Notes: a model not told the origin generated them from the letters alone. DNA of 64,000 nt from Maribacter sp. 1_MG-2023 (GCF_030547005.1 NZ_JAUOPN010000006.1:179049-243048), one strand, 5' to 3'; shown: positions 44,443 through 55,343, counted from the first letter of the stretch. A program made the numbers and translations.

Positions 44443-46347
44443 TTACTTAACCTCTTCGAAATCTACGTCTTCAACGTTATCACCTTCAGAAGCACCACCG
44501 TCAGCAGTTGGCTCTCCTTGAGGAGCTCCACCACCTTGTGCATCAGCTTGCGCTTTGTACATTTCTTCAGATGCTACTTTCCAAGCTTCATTGATTTTAT
44601 CTAAAGCTGGAGAAATAACTGCAAGGTCTTTACTTTCATAAGCAGCCTTTAACTCTGTCAAAGCATCTTCAATTGGTTTTTTCTTATCATCAGATAATTT
44701 ATCACCAAATTCAATTAATTGCTTTTCAGTCTGGAAAATCATTCCATCTGCCTCATTCAACTTATCAGCAGTTTCTTTCGCTTTTTTGTCAGACTCAGCA
44801 TTAGCTTCCGCCTCTGCTTTCATCTTCTTGATTTCCTCATCAGTTAAACCTGAAGAAGCTTCAATACGAATATCTTGCGTCTTGTTAGTTGCTTTATCTG
44901 TTGCAGATACTTTAATAATACCATTTGCATCAATATCAAAAGTAACTTCTATTTGAGGAGTACCTCTTTGTGATGGTGGAATACCATCTAAATGGAATCT
45001 ACCAATAGTTTTATTATCATTTGCCATTGGTCTTTCTCCTTGCAATACGTGAATTTCAACCGATGGTTGGTTATCAGCAGCAGTAGAGAATACCTGAGAC
45101 TTTTTAGTTGGTATTGTTGTGTTAGACTCTATTAATTTAGTCATTACACTACCCATAGTTTCAATACCTAAAGAAAGAGGTGTAACATCTAATAACAATA
45201 CATCTTTTACATCTCCAGTTAATACACCACCTTGTATTGCAGCACCTATAGCTACAACCTCATCTGGGTTAACTCCTTTTGAAGGCTTTTTACCGAAAAA
45301 TTTCTCAACAGCTTCTTGTACCGCTGGTATTCTAGTAGAACCACCAACCAAGATAATCTCATCAATATCACTATTTTTAAGACCTGCAGCTTTCATTGCA
45401 CTTGCACATGGCTCTATTGTTCTTTTTACCAAATCAGCAATTAATTGCTCAAATTTTGATCTTGTCAAAGTTCTTACTAAGTGCTTTGGTCCAGAAGCAG
45501 TTGCAGTTACATACGGCAAGTTAATTTCTGTTTGAGCTGAAGATGACAATTCAATTTTGGCTTTTTCAGCAGCTTCACGTAAACGTTGCAGCGCCATAGC
45601 ATCTTTTCTAAGATCCATATCTTCCTCAGACTTGAACTCATCAGCTAACCAATCAATAATTTTTTGATCAACATCATCACCACCTAAGTGAGTATCACCA
45701 TCAGTAGCTAGTACTTCAAATACACCATCACCTAATTCTAAGATAGAAACATCATGTGTACCTCCACCAAAATCAAATACTACAATTTTTTGCTCGGTAT
45801 CTTTCTTATCCATACCGTACGCCAAAGATGCAGATGTAGGCTCGTTGATAATACGCTCAACAGTTAAACCTGCAATCTCACCAGCTTCTTTAGTCGCTTG
45901 TCTTTGAGAATCATTAAAGTAAGCAGGTACAGTAATTACCGCACGAGTTACTTCTTGTCCTAAATAATCTTCAGCCGTTTTCTTCATTTTCTGAAGAATC
46001 ATTGCTGATAATTCTTGTGGAGAATATAAACGACCATCAATATCTACTCTTGGTGTATCATTATCTCCTTTAACTACCTTATAAGGTACTCTATCTGCCT
46101 CTTTACTTGACTCAGAATACTTATTACCCATAAACCTTTTAATAGAATAAATGGTTTTTGTTGGGTTAGTAACCGCTTGCCTTTTTGCAGGGTCACCTAC
46201 TTTGATCTCACCACCTTCAACGAAAGCAATCACTGATGGCGTTGTTCTTTTTCCTTCTGCATTCGGAATTACTACTGGCTCATTACCTTCCATTACGGAA
46301 ACACAGGAGTTGGTAGTACCCAAATCTATTCCTATAATCTTACTCAT
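44443..46347 (-). CDS. dnaK: Molecular chaperone DnaK (Hsp70)
   Basis: A 634-residue Hsp70. The nucleotide-binding domain begins [15 protein letters not shown] and includes [14 protein letters not shown] and [16 protein letters not shown]; the substrate-binding domain follows from about 385, and the end is acidic ([11 protein letters not shown]), as in bacterial DnaK. It folds and protects proteins with DnaJ and GrpE, neither of which is adjacent. A 13-bp palindrome about 77 bp upstream of the start may control it. Confidence 0.98.
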   Translation of the reverse strand: MSKIIGIDLGTTNSCVSVMEGNEPVVIPNAEGKRTTPSVIAFVEGGEIKVGDPAKRQAVTNPTKTIYSIKRFMGNKYSESSKEADRVPYKVVKGDNDTPRVDIDGRLYSPQELSAMILQKMKKTAEDYLGQEVTRAVITVPAYFNDSQRQATKEAGEIAGLTVERIINEPTSASLAYGMDKKDTEQKIVVFDFGGGTHDVSILELGDGVFEVLATDGDTHLGGDDVDQKIIDWLADEFKSEEDMDLRKDAMALQRLREAAEKAKIELSSSAQTEINLPYVTATASGPKHLVRTLTRSKFEQLIADLVKRTIEPCASAMKAAGLKNSDIDEIILVGGSTRIPAVQEAVEKFFGKKPSKGVNPDEVVAIGAAIQGGVLTGDVKDVLLLDVTPLSLGIETMGSVMTKLIESNTTIPTKKSQVFSTAADNQPSVEIHVLQGERPMANDNKTIGRFHLDGIPPSQRGTPQIEVTFDIDANGIIKVSATDKATNKTQDIRIEASSGLTDEEIKKMKAEAEANAESDKKAKETADKLNEADGMIFQTEKQLIEFGDKLSDDKKKPIEDALTELKAAYESKDLAVISPALDKINEAWKVASEEMYKAQADAQGGGAPQGEPTADGGASEGDNVEDVDFEEVK

Positions 46348-46423
46348 TTTATATGTTTTAAATTAAGTGCTTTATTTTACAATCGATTAGTAATTGACAA
46401 ACAATATGCCAAGCAAGAAAAAC

Positions 46424-46436
46424 TGACATGATGTCA
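46424..46436 (-). promoter_or_regulatory. Palindrome upstream of dnaK
   Basis: TGACAT-G-ATGTCA is a perfect 6-bp inverted repeat around one base. On the minus strand it is followed after 17 bp by TATTGTTTG, which resembles an extended -7 element, so the palindrome would sit at the -33 region. This placement suits an operator or an alternative-sigma element for a heat-shock gene. No CIRCE element is seen. Confidence 0.4.
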
Positions 46437-46527
46437 TTAATCGTCATCTGCTCCTAAAAAATATGCCATTTTAGTATAGTTAATAGGTGTATGAAACATT
46501 GTACCTTAGCCTTAAAATAAGATTGAT

Positions 46528-47958
46528 TTGGAAATAGAGAGTATCAGTGTTTTCGATATGCTTAAAATTGGTGTAGGCCCTTCAAGTTCCCACACGCTCG
46601 GTCCATGGCGCGCTGCCGAAAGGTGGTTAGCTCGTTTAAACTCGAAAGACAACCTCGAAAAAGTTGAAGAAGTTGAAGTACACCTATATGGTTCGTTATC
46701 GCTAACAGGTAAAGGTCATGCTACTGACTATGCCGTTATGTTAGGTTTATTAGGTGCCGATCCAGAATTAGTGCCAATTGACACTATTGACCCGTTAATT
46801 GATAAAATTAAAAAAGAACATGTTTTGCATTTAGATGGTAAGTACAGCATCAATTTCGATCCAAGCAAACATATTATATTCAATAGAGCGTTTCTACCAT
46901 TTCATGCTAACGGATTAAAGTTTAAGGCAAAACTGAAATCTGGTAGAATCATTTCAAAAACATACTACTCTATAGGCGGCGGTTTCGTTGTTAGCGAAGA
47001 GCGAAAAAATGCCAAACGAAAAGTTGACATGTTCAATAAGTTTCCTTTTCCGGTGCAGAAAGGAACTGAGTTATTAGATTTTTGTAATACGGAAGGATTA
47101 AAAATTTCTGAACTGGTTTTACAAAATGAAAGATCCTTACGAGATAATGAGAAAATCGATCATGAATTAAATCGCATTTGGTCTACAATGTTAGAATGCA
47201 TGTATACCGGATGCCATACAGAAGGAACTTTACCTGGCGGATTAAATGTAAAACGTCGTGCTTTTGAAATGCACACGAAGCTAAAAAGTGACCTGCCCTA
47301 CTCCACGCCCGAAGAATGGTTACAGACCATACGCCAGACAGAAGTAAAATTTCGACAGATCTTACAATGGGTAAGTTGTTTTGCATTAAGCGTGAATGAG
47401 GTAAATGCATCTTTAGGTCGTGTTGTTACTGCACCTACAAATGGCAGCGCGGGAGTAATACCAGCTGTATTAATGTATTATATGGTCATTGAAAACCATG
47501 CAGGTAATTTTGAACATGTAAAACAATTTTTATTGGTTGCAGGCGAAATAGGTAGTATTTTCAAAAAAGGAGCTACCATATCGGCGGCTATGGGTGGTTG
47601 CCAAGCAGAAATAGGTGTATCGTCAGCCATGGCTGCAGGTGCACTTACAGAATTATTAGGCGGCACTCCCGAACAAGTACTTATGGCAGCAGAAATTGCA
47701 ATGGAGCATCATTTAGGACTCACCTGCGATCCTATCGGAGGTTTGGTTCAAATACCATGTATAGAACGAAACTCTATGGGTGCCATAAAAGCTATTAATG
47801 CCGCAGAGCTTGCATTGGGTTCTGACCCTACAGCAGCAAAAGTTCCATTAGACAAAGTAGTACAGACCATGTGGGAAACCGCAAAAGATATGAGTTCTAA
47901 ATACAAAGAAACCTCTGAAGGCGGATTAGCGGTTGGTGTTTTCTTGAGTGATTGTTAA
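46528..47958 (+). CDS. sdaA: L-serine ammonia-lyase (iron-sulfur, single chain)
   Basis: A 476-residue L-serine dehydratase: SDH beta domain with [18 protein letters not shown] (about 9-26) and an alpha domain with [36 protein letters not shown] and QIPCIERN; the cysteines in these segments are likely [4Fe-4S] ligands. It deaminates serine to pyruvate. The start appears to be TTG at 46528: an in-frame stop lies 15 bp upstream and the next ATG (46558) would cut into the conserved N-terminus. It diverges from dnaK. Confidence 0.94.
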   Translation: MEIESISVFDMLKIGVGPSSSHTLGPWRAAERWLARLNSKDNLEKVEEVEVHLYGSLSLTGKGHATDYAVMLGLLGADPELVPIDTIDPLIDKIKKEHVLHLDGKYSINFDPSKHIIFNRAFLPFHANGLKFKAKLKSGRIISKTYYSIGGGFVVSEERKNAKRKVDMFNKFPFPVQKGTELLDFCNTEGLKISELVLQNERSLRDNEKIDHELNRIWSTMLECMYTGCHTEGTLPGGLNVKRRAFEMHTKLKSDLPYSTPEEWLQTIRQTEVKFRQILQWVSCFALSVNEVNASLGRVVTAPTNGSAGVIPAVLMYYMVIENHAGNFEHVKQFLLVAGEIGSIFKKGATISAAMGGCQAEIGVSSAMAAGALTELLGGTPEQVLMAAEIAMEHHLGLTCDPIGGLVQIPCIERNSMGAIKAINAAELALGSDPTAAKVPLDKVVQTMWETAKDMSSKYKETSEGGLAVGVFLSDC

Positions 47959-48012
47959 ATCTGTTTTAAAACAAAGTACCTCCTCATTTGTAGTTGTATA
48001 AATGAAGCCCCT

Positions 48013-48043
48013 TTTGTTATACGCGTTTATTCCGCTAAATTTA
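48013..48043 (+). promoter_or_regulatory. Promoter for the cNMP/CBS/DUF294 gene
   Basis: TTTG (48013-48016) and TAAATTTA (48036-48043) are 19 bp apart, with one mismatch at the last base of the -7 consensus. The ATG at 48048 begins only 5 bp later, so the message may be leaderless. Confidence 0.45.
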
Positions 48044-48047
48044 ATGT

Positions 48048-49973
48048 ATGAAAAACCTGATTTCTGAAAGGGTAGCCGATTTTATAAAAAACTACCCTCC
48101 TTTTAATGTTCTTGATAGCAAATCATTATTTCAGTTAGCTGAACAAGTGCTTATTGTTTATAAGGAGAAGAACAGTGTAATCTTTACGGTAGACGAACCT
48201 CAGCATTCACATTTTTATTTAGTTCATAAAGGCGCTGTTACTTTAAACAATCCTTCTACTTCTAATATTCTTGACTATTGCGATGAAGGAGACATATTTG
48301 GACTACGCCCTCTTTTTGCCAATGAAAATTATAAGCTTGAGGCTAGAGCTCATGAAGAATGTATTCTCTACGGAATTCCTATTGACATATTTAAACCTAT
48401 TGCAAAGAGGAACGAACAAGTAACTATTTTTCTGATGGAGAGTTTTGCCTCCAACACTCGCAATCCTTATGCTAAAAGCCAAAAAGGACAGCTCTTTGAT
48501 CATGAAGGTGAAAAGGAAGAAGAAATCAATAAAGAGGTTGTATTACCAGATTTACAATTAGCCAGCTATTCTAAAAAATTAGTGACCTGTTCTACAAGAA
48601 CAACTATAAAAAAGGCCGCTGATATCATGTCTAAAAAGAAAATTGGTTCTATTCTAGTGATAAGCAAAGATTTACCCGTTGGTATTATAACTGATAAAGA
48701 TTTTAGAAACAAAGTGATATCTGGCGAGCAACCTATAACTGCTTCGGTGAAATCAATAATGACCACCCCAGTTATAACGTATCCAAAGAACTTAACGATT
48801 ACACAGGCACAAATGGCCATGATGAAGAGTAACATCAGCTATTTGATTATAACTGAAGACGGCACACCTAATACTTCTGCATTAGGAATTTTATCCAAAC
48901 ATGATGTAATGGTTTCCCTAGGTGATAACCCGGCAGTATTGGTAAAAGCCATAAAACGTACCTCACGAATTAAAAAAATAAAGCAGATTAGAAAAAGTGT
49001 AATGGTACTGTTATCTGGATATTTAGAACAAAATATTCCTTTAGGATTAATTGCTAAGATAATTTCTGAACTGAATGATACATGTATTAAACAGGTAGTG
49101 GAAATTTCTATCGCTAAGATGGATACTCCACCACCGGTAAAATTTGCATGGTTGGCTTTAGGAAGTCAAGGTAGAAGTGAGCAGCTCTTACATACAGACC
49201 AAGATAATGCCTTAGTATTTGAAGATGTACCTGAAGAAGATTTACCAAAAACTACCACTTACTTTCTAGAACTTTCAAAACTTATAACCAAAGGATTACA
49301 TACTATAGGTTACGAATACTGCCCAGCAGATATGATGGCCTCTAACCCTAAATGGTGCTTAAGTCTAGAGGAATGGAAAAACAAATTATCATACTGGATC
49401 GGTAACCCTGGCCCGAATGAGGTACTGATGTCCTCCATATTTTTTGATTATAGTTTAGCATTTGGTGAGCGAAGTTTGCTAGATAACATGTCTGACCATA
49501 TTTTTAGAACCGTTCAGAATTATCCTATTTTTTTAGTGCATTTAGCCAACGGCGCACTCCAAAGTCCTTCACCAACAGGGTTCTTTAGACAATTTGTTGT
49601 AGAACAAGACGGGCAGCACAAAGATTTTTTCGACCTAAAAAGTAGAGCATTAAGACCGTTGATAGATGCAGCTCGCGTTTTAATACTATCGCATTCTGTA
49701 AAAGCGATCAGCAATACTTGGGAACGTTATGAGAAATTAGCTGAACTTGAACCTAACAACCAAGAGTTATACTTGGCATGCTCTTATGCCACCAAGGCAT
49801 TATTAAAATTCAGAACAAGACAAGGATTAGCTAATCATGATTCAGGTAGATTTATTAAACTAGATCAATTGAGCAAGCAAGAAAAAATGAAATTAAAGCG
49901 CACCTTTAAAGCAATTAAAGAAATTCAAGAATTGATTACACTTCGCTTTAAGGTCACTAACTTTTTAGGATAA
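48048..49973 (+). CDS. cNMP-binding, CBS-pair, DUF294 nucleotidyltransferase-like protein
   Basis: A 641-residue protein: cyclic-nucleotide-binding domain (about 15-135), a CBS pair (about 175-300, with MSKKKIGSILVIS and GIITDKDFRNKV), the DUF294 nucleotidyltransferase-like domain (about 325-440, with LGSQGRSEQLLHTDQDNALV) and the DUF294 C-terminal domain to the end. The GSQGR and D-x-D pattern fits a GlnD-like nucleotidyltransferase fold. Such proteins are regulatory and commonly precede a DnaQ-like exonuclease gene, as here with a 1-bp overlap. The ligand and target are unknown. Confidence 0.93.
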   Translation: MKNLISERVADFIKNYPPFNVLDSKSLFQLAEQVLIVYKEKNSVIFTVDEPQHSHFYLVHKGAVTLNNPSTSNILDYCDEGDIFGLRPLFANENYKLEARAHEECILYGIPIDIFKPIAKRNEQVTIFLMESFASNTRNPYAKSQKGQLFDHEGEKEEEINKEVVLPDLQLASYSKKLVTCSTRTTIKKAADIMSKKKIGSILVISKDLPVGIITDKDFRNKVISGEQPITASVKSIMTTPVITYPKNLTITQAQMAMMKSNISYLIITEDGTPNTSALGILSKHDVMVSLGDNPAVLVKAIKRTSRIKKIKQIRKSVMVLLSGYLEQNIPLGLIAKIISELNDTCIKQVVEISIAKMDTPPPVKFAWLALGSQGRSEQLLHTDQDNALVFEDVPEEDLPKTTTYFLELSKLITKGLHTIGYEYCPADMMASNPKWCLSLEEWKNKLSYWIGNPGPNEVLMSSIFFDYSLAFGERSLLDNMSDHIFRTVQNYPIFLVHLANGALQSPSPTGFFRQFVVEQDGQHKDFFDLKSRALRPLIDAARVLILSHSVKAISNTWERYEKLAELEPNNQELYLACSYATKALLKFRTRQGLANHDSGRFIKLDQLSKQEKMKLKRTFKAIKEIQELITLRFKVTNFLG

Positions 49974-50629
49974 TGGGATTATTCAAAAGAACACCTAAAA
50001 ATTTACCCGATTACTGGATAAAATATGCCGAACTTTTTAAAGAGTCTGCTAGTAAAAATTTCAATGATTTAGTATTTGTAGTATTAGATACAGAGACAAC
50101 AGGTTTTAGTTTTGAGGATGATCGTATACTGTCAATTGGTGCCGTCAAAATCAAGAAAGAAACCATTTCAGTACAAGAAGTATTTGACATCTATTTAGAA
50201 CAAGAAAAATTTAATAAAGAAACTGTTCATGTACACGGACTCCTAAAAAAAGGACAACGAGAATGTATTAGTGAAGTTTTAGCTTTAGAGAAATTTCTTG
50301 AATATGTTGGCAATGCTATCATTGTAGCACATCATGCTGGTTTTGATATGGGAATGCTCAACACCGCTTTGGAAAGAAGTGGTTTACCCAAACTAAAAAA
50401 CACGGTATTAGATACGGGGATGATCTATAAAAAAACACTGATTAAATCTTACTTAGTGCAACCAAAATCTAATTATACATTAGATGAACTTGCCGAAAAA
50501 TTTTCTATTTCAAGAAAAGACAGGCATACAGCATTAGGCGACGCCTATATTACAGCAGTCGCCTTTTTAAAAATTATTTCTCGTTTAAAGGAAAAGAAAA
50601 ATTTCTCCCTTAAATATTTACTTAGATAG
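49973..50629 (+). CDS. 3'-5' exonuclease, DNA polymerase III epsilon-like (DnaQ family)
   Basis: A 218-residue DEDDh exonuclease: VVLDTETTGF (D39, E41), AHHAGFDMGML (Asp) and RKDRHTALGDAYIT (His and Asp). It begins at the last base of the upstream stop codon, so translation is probably coupled. Comparable two-gene pairs with a DUF294 protein are widespread. It may act in repair or nucleotide turnover rather than being the replicative proofreader. It converges on purC. Confidence 0.92.
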   Translation: MGLFKRTPKNLPDYWIKYAELFKESASKNFNDLVFVVLDTETTGFSFEDDRILSIGAVKIKKETISVQEVFDIYLEQEKFNKETVHVHGLLKKGQRECISEVLALEKFLEYVGNAIIVAHHAGFDMGMLNTALERSGLPKLKNTVLDTGMIYKKTLIKSYLVQPKSNYTLDELAEKFSISRKDRHTALGDAYITAVAFLKIISRLKEKKNFSLKYLLR

Positions 50630-50631
50630 CC

Positions 50632-51588
50632 TTAAAGGCTCTCCAAATAATTTAATACATTTCTATTGATACGGTCATTAATATGGGTAGTATCAGCCTT
50701 TACAAATGACTCGCCTGTTATGTGTTCGTAAAGTTCAATGTAGCGCTCAGAAACTGATTCTATATACTCATCAGTCATCTCAGGTACAGTTTGCCCTTCT
50801 AAACCTTGAAAGTCATTAGCTATCAACCACTGCCTTACAAACTCTTTAGAAAGTTGCTTTTGAGGTTCGTCAGCATCTTGTCTTTGTTGATATCCGTCAG
50901 AATAAAAATATCTTGAAGAATCAGGAGTGTGTATTTCATCAATCAATACAATTTTGCCCTCTTTTGTTTTTCCGAATTCATATTTAGTATCTACTAAAAT
51001 CAACCCTCTATCGGCAGCGATTTCTGTTCCTCTTTGAAATAGTGCATAAGTGTACTTTTCTAATACAGCATAATCATCCGCAGAAACTATTCCTTTACTT
51101 AAAATATCTTCTTTAGAAATATCTTCATCATGATCTCCCATTTCTGCCTTAGTTGCAGGGGTGATAATCGGACTCGGGAATTTATCATTCTCCTTCATAC
51201 CGTCGGGCATTGCAACGCCACAAAGTATTCTTTTTCCTAATTTATACTCTCTTGCTGCATGACCCGATAAATACCCACGAATGACCATTTCAATTTTAAA
51301 TGGTTCGCAAGCTACACCAACAGCCACATTAGGATCAGGAGTAGCAGTTAACCAATTAGGAACAATATCTTCGGTAGAAGCCATCATTTGAGTTGCAATT
51401 TGATTAAGGATTTGTCCTTTATAAGGTATACCTTTTGGCATCACTACATCAAAAGCAGACAACCTATCAGTCGCTACCATGACCAACATATCATTATCTA
51501 AGGTATATACAGATCTCACTTTGCCTTTATAGACATTCTTCTGACCTGGAAAATTGAATTCTGTTTCGTAAATAGTATTATTTGACAT
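50632..51588 (-). CDS. purC: Phosphoribosylaminoimidazole-succinocarboxamide synthase (SAICAR synthetase)
   Basis: A 318-residue purine-synthesis enzyme joining CAIR and aspartate using ATP. Visible motifs include YKGKVRSVY near the start, [35 protein letters not shown] and [15 protein letters not shown]. The length fits the longer SAICAR synthetase type. It lies 8 bp downstream of phoH on the same strand, so the two may be co-transcribed. Confidence 0.97.
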   Translation of the reverse strand: MSNNTIYETEFNFPGQKNVYKGKVRSVYTLDNDMLVMVATDRLSAFDVVMPKGIPYKGQILNQIATQMMASTEDIVPNWLTATPDPNVAVGVACEPFKIEMVIRGYLSGHAAREYKLGKRILCGVAMPDGMKENDKFPSPIITPATKAEMGDHDEDISKEDILSKGIVSADDYAVLEKYTYALFQRGTEIAADRGLILVDTKYEFGKTKEGKIVLIDEIHTPDSSRYFYSDGYQQRQDADEPQKQLSKEFVRQWLIANDFQGLEGQTVPEMTDEYIESVSERYIELYEHITGESFVKADTTHINDRINRNVLNYLESL

Positions 51589-51596
51589 GTTTAATT

Positions 51597-52550
51597 TTAA
51601 TTGTGGTGTTCAATAGTTTTATAAGCTTCAATCACTTTCTTAACAAGTTTATGGCGAATTACATCTTTATCATCAAGGTAGATTACTTCTATACCTTCAA
51701 CATTTTGTAAAATCAACAAAGCTTCTTTCAATCCTGAAACTGTTCTTCGTGGTAAATCAATTTGCCCAGGATCTCCGGTTATTAAAAACCTTGCATTTCT
51801 ACCCATCCTGGTTAAAAACATTTTCATTTGAGCATGCGTGGTATTCTGAGCTTCATCTAAAATAACAAAGGCATTATCTAAAGTTCTACCGCGCATAAAT
51901 GCCATTGGTGCAATTTGTATTGTTCCATTCTCTATATAATGCACCAACTTTTCTGCGGGTATCATATCCCTAAGTGCATCATACAAAGGTTGCATATAAG
52001 GATCGAGCTTCTCTTTTAGATCACCTGGCAAAAATCCTAAGTTCTCGCCAGCTTCTACAGCAGGTCTTGTTAATATAATTTTCTTTACTTGCTTCTCTTT
52101 TAAAGCCTTTACAGCAAGAGCTACACCGGTATATGTTTTGCCTGTACCAGCTGGTCCAATAACAAAAACCATATCGTTCTTTTTGGAAGCATCGACCAAA
52201 CGTCTTTGGTTGGCAGTTTGGGCTTTAATTAACCTACCGCTTACACCGTGAACTAAAGTTTCTCCACTGTTCTTTGATGATTTAGATTCATCACCCTCGG
52301 AACTTGTTAAAATTCTTTCAATGCTGTTTTCGTCCAGTTTATTATACTTTATAAAATGTTGGGTAAGTAAATCGAACCGTTTTTCAAACTCTTCTAAAAG
52401 TTCTTCATCTCCAAAGACTTTGATCTTATTACCACGGGCAACAATTTTCAATTTCGGAAAGTACTTTTTTAATAAATCAATATGTTCATTTTGCTGCCCA
52501 AAAAACTCTCTCGGGCTAATTTCGGTAAGTTCTAGAATTATCTCGTTCAA
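51597..52550 (-). CDS. phoH: PhoH family ATPase
   Basis: A 317-residue protein of the PhoH/PhoL family: an N-terminal KH-like domain (about 1-105) and a P-loop ATPase domain with [11 protein letters not shown] (Walker A), [11 protein letters not shown] (Walker B) and [12 protein letters not shown]. PhoH-like proteins are linked to ribosome or RNA metabolism and often sit near ybeY, which is not seen here. The start appears to be TTG ([10 protein letters not shown]); the promoter candidate lies about 75-110 bp upstream. Confidence 0.92.
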   Translation of the reverse strand: MNEIILELTEISPREFFGQQNEHIDLLKKYFPKLKIVARGNKIKVFGDEELLEEFEKRFDLLTQHFIKYNKLDENSIERILTSSEGDESKSSKNSGETLVHGVSGRLIKAQTANQRRLVDASKKNDMVFVIGPAGTGKTYTGVALAVKALKEKQVKKIILTRPAVEAGENLGFLPGDLKEKLDPYMQPLYDALRDMIPAEKLVHYIENGTIQIAPMAFMRGRTLDNAFVILDEAQNTTHAQMKMFLTRMGRNARFLITGDPGQIDLPRRTVSGLKEALLILQNVEGIEVIYLDDKDVIRHKLVKKVIEAYKTIEHHN

Positions 52551-52625
52551 ACAGTCAGTTTTATTATGATTTATAGTTAGCGAAGATTAGTTTCTAATCG
52601 CTGTTTTTTGTTTAATTTTGTATAT

Positions 52626-52660
52626 CAAATTTAAGCAAATTTTAAGTTCGACTAACCAAA
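52626..52660 (-). promoter_or_regulatory. Promoter for phoH-purC
   Basis: On the minus strand TTTG (52660-52657) and TAAATTTG (52633-52626) are 23 bp apart, at the long end of the normal range; the -7 element is a full match. TAATTTTG at 52613-52620 on the plus strand may be a -7 element for the divergent SAM hydrolase gene. Confidence 0.45.
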
Positions 52661-52679
52661 AACATATCAACATTGCTGT

Positions 52680-53510
52680 ATGGCAATAATCACCCTAACA
52701 ACAGATTTCGGATTAAAAGATCACTTTGTAGCTGTATTAAAAGGCTCCATATATACAGAATTGCCCGATGCCAAAATTGTTGATATTTCGCATGACATCA
52801 TGCCTTTCAACATTCAAGAATGTGCATATATTCTATCTAACTCTTACAATAGCTTTCCAAAAGGGACTATTCATATTGTAGGTGTAGATTCTGAAGAGAC
52901 ACCAGATAACAAGCATGTTGTAGCTCTTGTAAACGGACATTACTTTATTAGTGCAAATACCGGTGTCATTGGGCTCATCACCTCTGAAATGACCCCTGAG
53001 AAAGTGGTTGAAATAAATTTACCAGATTCCATAGCAAATTCGTTTCCTGTTTTAAATGTATTTATTCAGGTTGCCTGCCATATTGCTCGTGGTGGCACTT
53101 TAGAAATTGTTGGCAAACCATTTACAGCACTAAACGATCTAAGAGAATTTTCGCCAAGAGTAGTAGAAGACGGCAAAAAGATTATTGGCAGTGTCATCTA
53201 TATTGATAACTATGGTAACGTAATTACCAATATTCGTAAAAATCTGTTTGATGCTTATAGAAAAGATCGTAATTATACCCTTATTGCACGTAATCATAAA
53301 TTGAACAAAATTCACAAAGCTTATAATGACTTTATAGATTATAGTTTAGAAAAAAATCATCGCAAAAGTGCAGGAGATCTTTTGGCTATATTTAATTCGT
53401 CGGACTATATTGAATTGGCAATTTACAAAAGTAATCTTACCACAGTAGGTGGTGCCTCGACCCTATTAGGACTAGATTACAGAGATACCATTATGGTAGA
53501 TTTTGAATAG
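52680..53510 (+). CDS. SAM hydrolase / SAM-dependent halogenase family protein (DUF62)
   Basis: A 276-residue cytoplasmic protein of the SAM hydroxide adenosyltransferase family: TLTTDFGLKDHFVAVLKG at the start, DISHDIMPFNIQECAYIL, and the C-terminal beta-barrel domain with YIDNYGNVITNI. Members convert SAM to adenosine and methionine using water; the related fluorinases use halide. Nothing here suggests halide use. It stands alone, diverging from phoH. Confidence 0.92.
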   Translation: MAIITLTTDFGLKDHFVAVLKGSIYTELPDAKIVDISHDIMPFNIQECAYILSNSYNSFPKGTIHIVGVDSEETPDNKHVVALVNGHYFISANTGVIGLITSEMTPEKVVEINLPDSIANSFPVLNVFIQVACHIARGGTLEIVGKPFTALNDLREFSPRVVEDGKKIIGSVIYIDNYGNVITNIRKNLFDAYRKDRNYTLIARNHKLNKIHKAYNDFIDYSLEKNHRKSAGDLLAIFNSSDYIELAIYKSNLTTVGGASTLLGLDYRDTIMVDFE

Positions 53511-53668
53511 TGATAGCAAATTCCATTTCATGAAAATTTAAGCGTATTTTCAAATAATACGAAATCACCAAAAGTTAATAACTAATGGTCAATTACAAAT
53601 ATTAAAAGCTTAAGTTAGTAATACCTAGTGTTATACACTACCTTGACCGACAACAAACTGTTAATAAG

Positions 53669-53704
53669 TTTGTTTCCTTAAAAAGGGCAATTAAAATATC
53701 TTTG
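53669..53704 (+). promoter_or_regulatory. Possible promoter for dnaN
   Basis: TATCTTTG (53697-53704) matches the -7 consensus exactly. TTTG (53669-53672) lies 24 bp upstream, slightly beyond the usual range. The leader before ATG 53788 would be about 75 nt and contains GTTGG...CCAAC, which could form a small hairpin. Confidence 0.4.
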
Positions 53705-53787
53705 TTGGTAACGAAAACTGCCAACAATAAGGAGTTTAAACCTATTTTTCTTGTGAACTCAAGATTAATATCAATAAAATTTAAAGA

Positions 53788-54906
53788 ATGAAATTTATAG
53801 TTTCAAGTACCTATTTGCTAAAGCAACTTCAAATATTAGGAGGTGTGATCAACAACAGTAACACGTTACCAATTTTGGATAATTTTCTGTTCGATTTGCA
53901 GAAGGACAAACTAACCGTGTCAGCTTCCGATTTGGAAACTACCATGAGTTCGGTTATAAAAGTAGATTCTGATAACGAAGGTACTATTGCTGTACCGGCA
54001 AGATTACTTTTAGAAACTTTAAAAACCTTCCCTGAGCAACCACTTACTTTTGTTGTTGAGGATAACAATACCGTAGAAATTAGTTCTAACCACGGTAAAT
54101 ATGCACTAGCATATGCTGATGGTGCAGAATTCCCTAAAGCAGTTGAATTAACTAGCCCAAGTTCTACGACATTACTTGGAGATATTTTAGCAACTGCTAT
54201 CAACAAAACAATTTTTGCAGCAGGTAACGATGATTTAAGACCTGTAATGAGCGGAGTCTTTTTTCAGTTTTCTCCAGAGAACTTAACGTTCGTTGCTACA
54301 GATGCACATAAATTAGTAAAATACCAACGTACTGACGTAAGAGCTTCTCAAGTAGCTGAATTCATTATGCCTAAAAAACCTTTAACATTATTAAAAGGAA
54401 TATTAGCCGGTAGTGAATCTGATGTACTTATCGAGTACAATGAGAGCAACGCGAAATTCAGCTTTGAAGAAACAGAACTAATTTGTAGACTAATTGATGG
54501 TAAATATCCTAATTATGAAGCGGTAATACCAAAAGAGAATCCGAATAAACTAACTATCGCTAGAAATCAATTTTTGAGTTCAGTGAAAAGGGTTTCTATT
54601 TTCTCTAACAAAACGACACACCAAATACGTTTAAAAATAGCTGGTGCAGAATTGAATATTTCTGCAGAAGATCTTGATTACTCTAATAAAGCAGAAGAAA
54701 GATTAACATGTTCTTACCAAGGTGATGATATGCAAATCGGATTCAACTCTAGATTTTTAACTGAAATGTTGAACAACTTAGGTTCTGATGAAGTTTCTTT
54801 AGAAATGAGTCTACCAAATCGTGCAGGTATACTTACCCCAACCGATGGTTTAGATGAAGGGGAATTTGTTACTATGTTAGTAATGCCTGTTATGCTTAAC
54901 AGCTAG
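53788..54906 (+). CDS. dnaN: DNA polymerase III beta subunit (sliding clamp)
   Basis: A 372-residue beta clamp with three repeated domains. Recognisable segments are MKFIVSSTYLLKQLQILGGV, DNFLFDL, PVMSGVFFQFSPENLTFVATDAHKL and the C-terminal MLVMPVML peptide-binding pocket. It tethers DNA polymerase III. dnaA and recF are not adjacent, so this is not a classic oriC block. A strong terminator follows. Confidence 0.97.
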   Translation: MKFIVSSTYLLKQLQILGGVINNSNTLPILDNFLFDLQKDKLTVSASDLETTMSSVIKVDSDNEGTIAVPARLLLETLKTFPEQPLTFVVEDNNTVEISSNHGKYALAYADGAEFPKAVELTSPSSTTLLGDILATAINKTIFAAGNDDLRPVMSGVFFQFSPENLTFVATDAHKLVKYQRTDVRASQVAEFIMPKKPLTLLKGILAGSESDVLIEYNESNAKFSFEETELICRLIDGKYPNYEAVIPKENPNKLTIARNQFLSSVKRVSIFSNKTTHQIRLKIAGAELNISAEDLDYSNKAEERLTCSYQGDDMQIGFNSRFLTEMLNNLGSDEVSLEMSLPNRAGILTPTDGLDEGEFVTMLVMPVMLNS

Positions 54907-54926
54907 TACCTAAAATCTATAAACTA

Positions 54927-54960
54927 AAAAGGGTCAGTTATTAAACTGACCCTTTTTTTT
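54927..54960. terminator. Terminator after dnaN
   Basis: GGGTCAGTT (54931-54939), loop ATTA, AACTGACCC (54944-54952) and eight T, with an A run on the other side, so it may also serve the convergent DUF4870 gene. Confidence 0.9.
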
Positions 54961-54974
54961 GTTTTAAAATGTGC

Positions 54975-55343
54975 TTACGATATAAACCGTATGGTTCCAA
55001 AGTAGCTAGGCGATTCGCCATTACTAGCCTTTATAGCATTTACTGCCGGCATTACAATTGATAAAATTCCTGCGAATATTAATAATAAGATACCGAGTCC
55101 GAATAATAAGATACCGGGAATTCCGATTACAAGATATAAGATTAAGGTTAACTGAAAGTTGATTACCGATTTACCATGCTCATCCATACCTATAACAGAA
55201 TCTTTGGTAGTTAACCAAATTACTAACGGTACTACGAATCCGCCAAATCCTGTTACAAAATCTAAATATTGAGATAAATGAGTAATGACCAACAAATTGC
55301 GGTCTTCTCGAACAACTACTGCGTTTTTATTTACTAATTCCAT
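54975..55343 (-). CDS. DUF4870-type small membrane protein
   Basis: A 122-residue protein with three hydrophobic segments (about 25-45, 60-80 and 82-105). The pattern LSQYLDFVTGFGGFVVPLVI, then HGKSVINFQLT, fits DUF4870, whose members begin with a membrane segment and a conserved K/N-F-Q-x-T motif. Function unknown. It lies between the dnaN terminator and the next small exported-protein gene. Confidence 0.85.
   Translation of the reverse strand: MELVNKNAVVVREDRNLLVITHLSQYLDFVTGFGGFVVPLVIWLTTKDSVIGMDEHGKSVINFQLTLILYLVIGIPGILLFGLGILLLIFAGILSIVMPAVNAIKASNGESPSYFGTIRFIS

Noticed and set aside
50628..50640. Terminator between the exonuclease gene and purC
   Set aside because: AGCCTT-A-AAGGCT has a 6-bp stem with a one-base loop and no T run; it overlaps both stop codons and is probably chance.
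53511..53787. Replication origin next to dnaN
   Set aside because: No DnaA-box cluster (TTATNCACA) and no dnaA or recF nearby.
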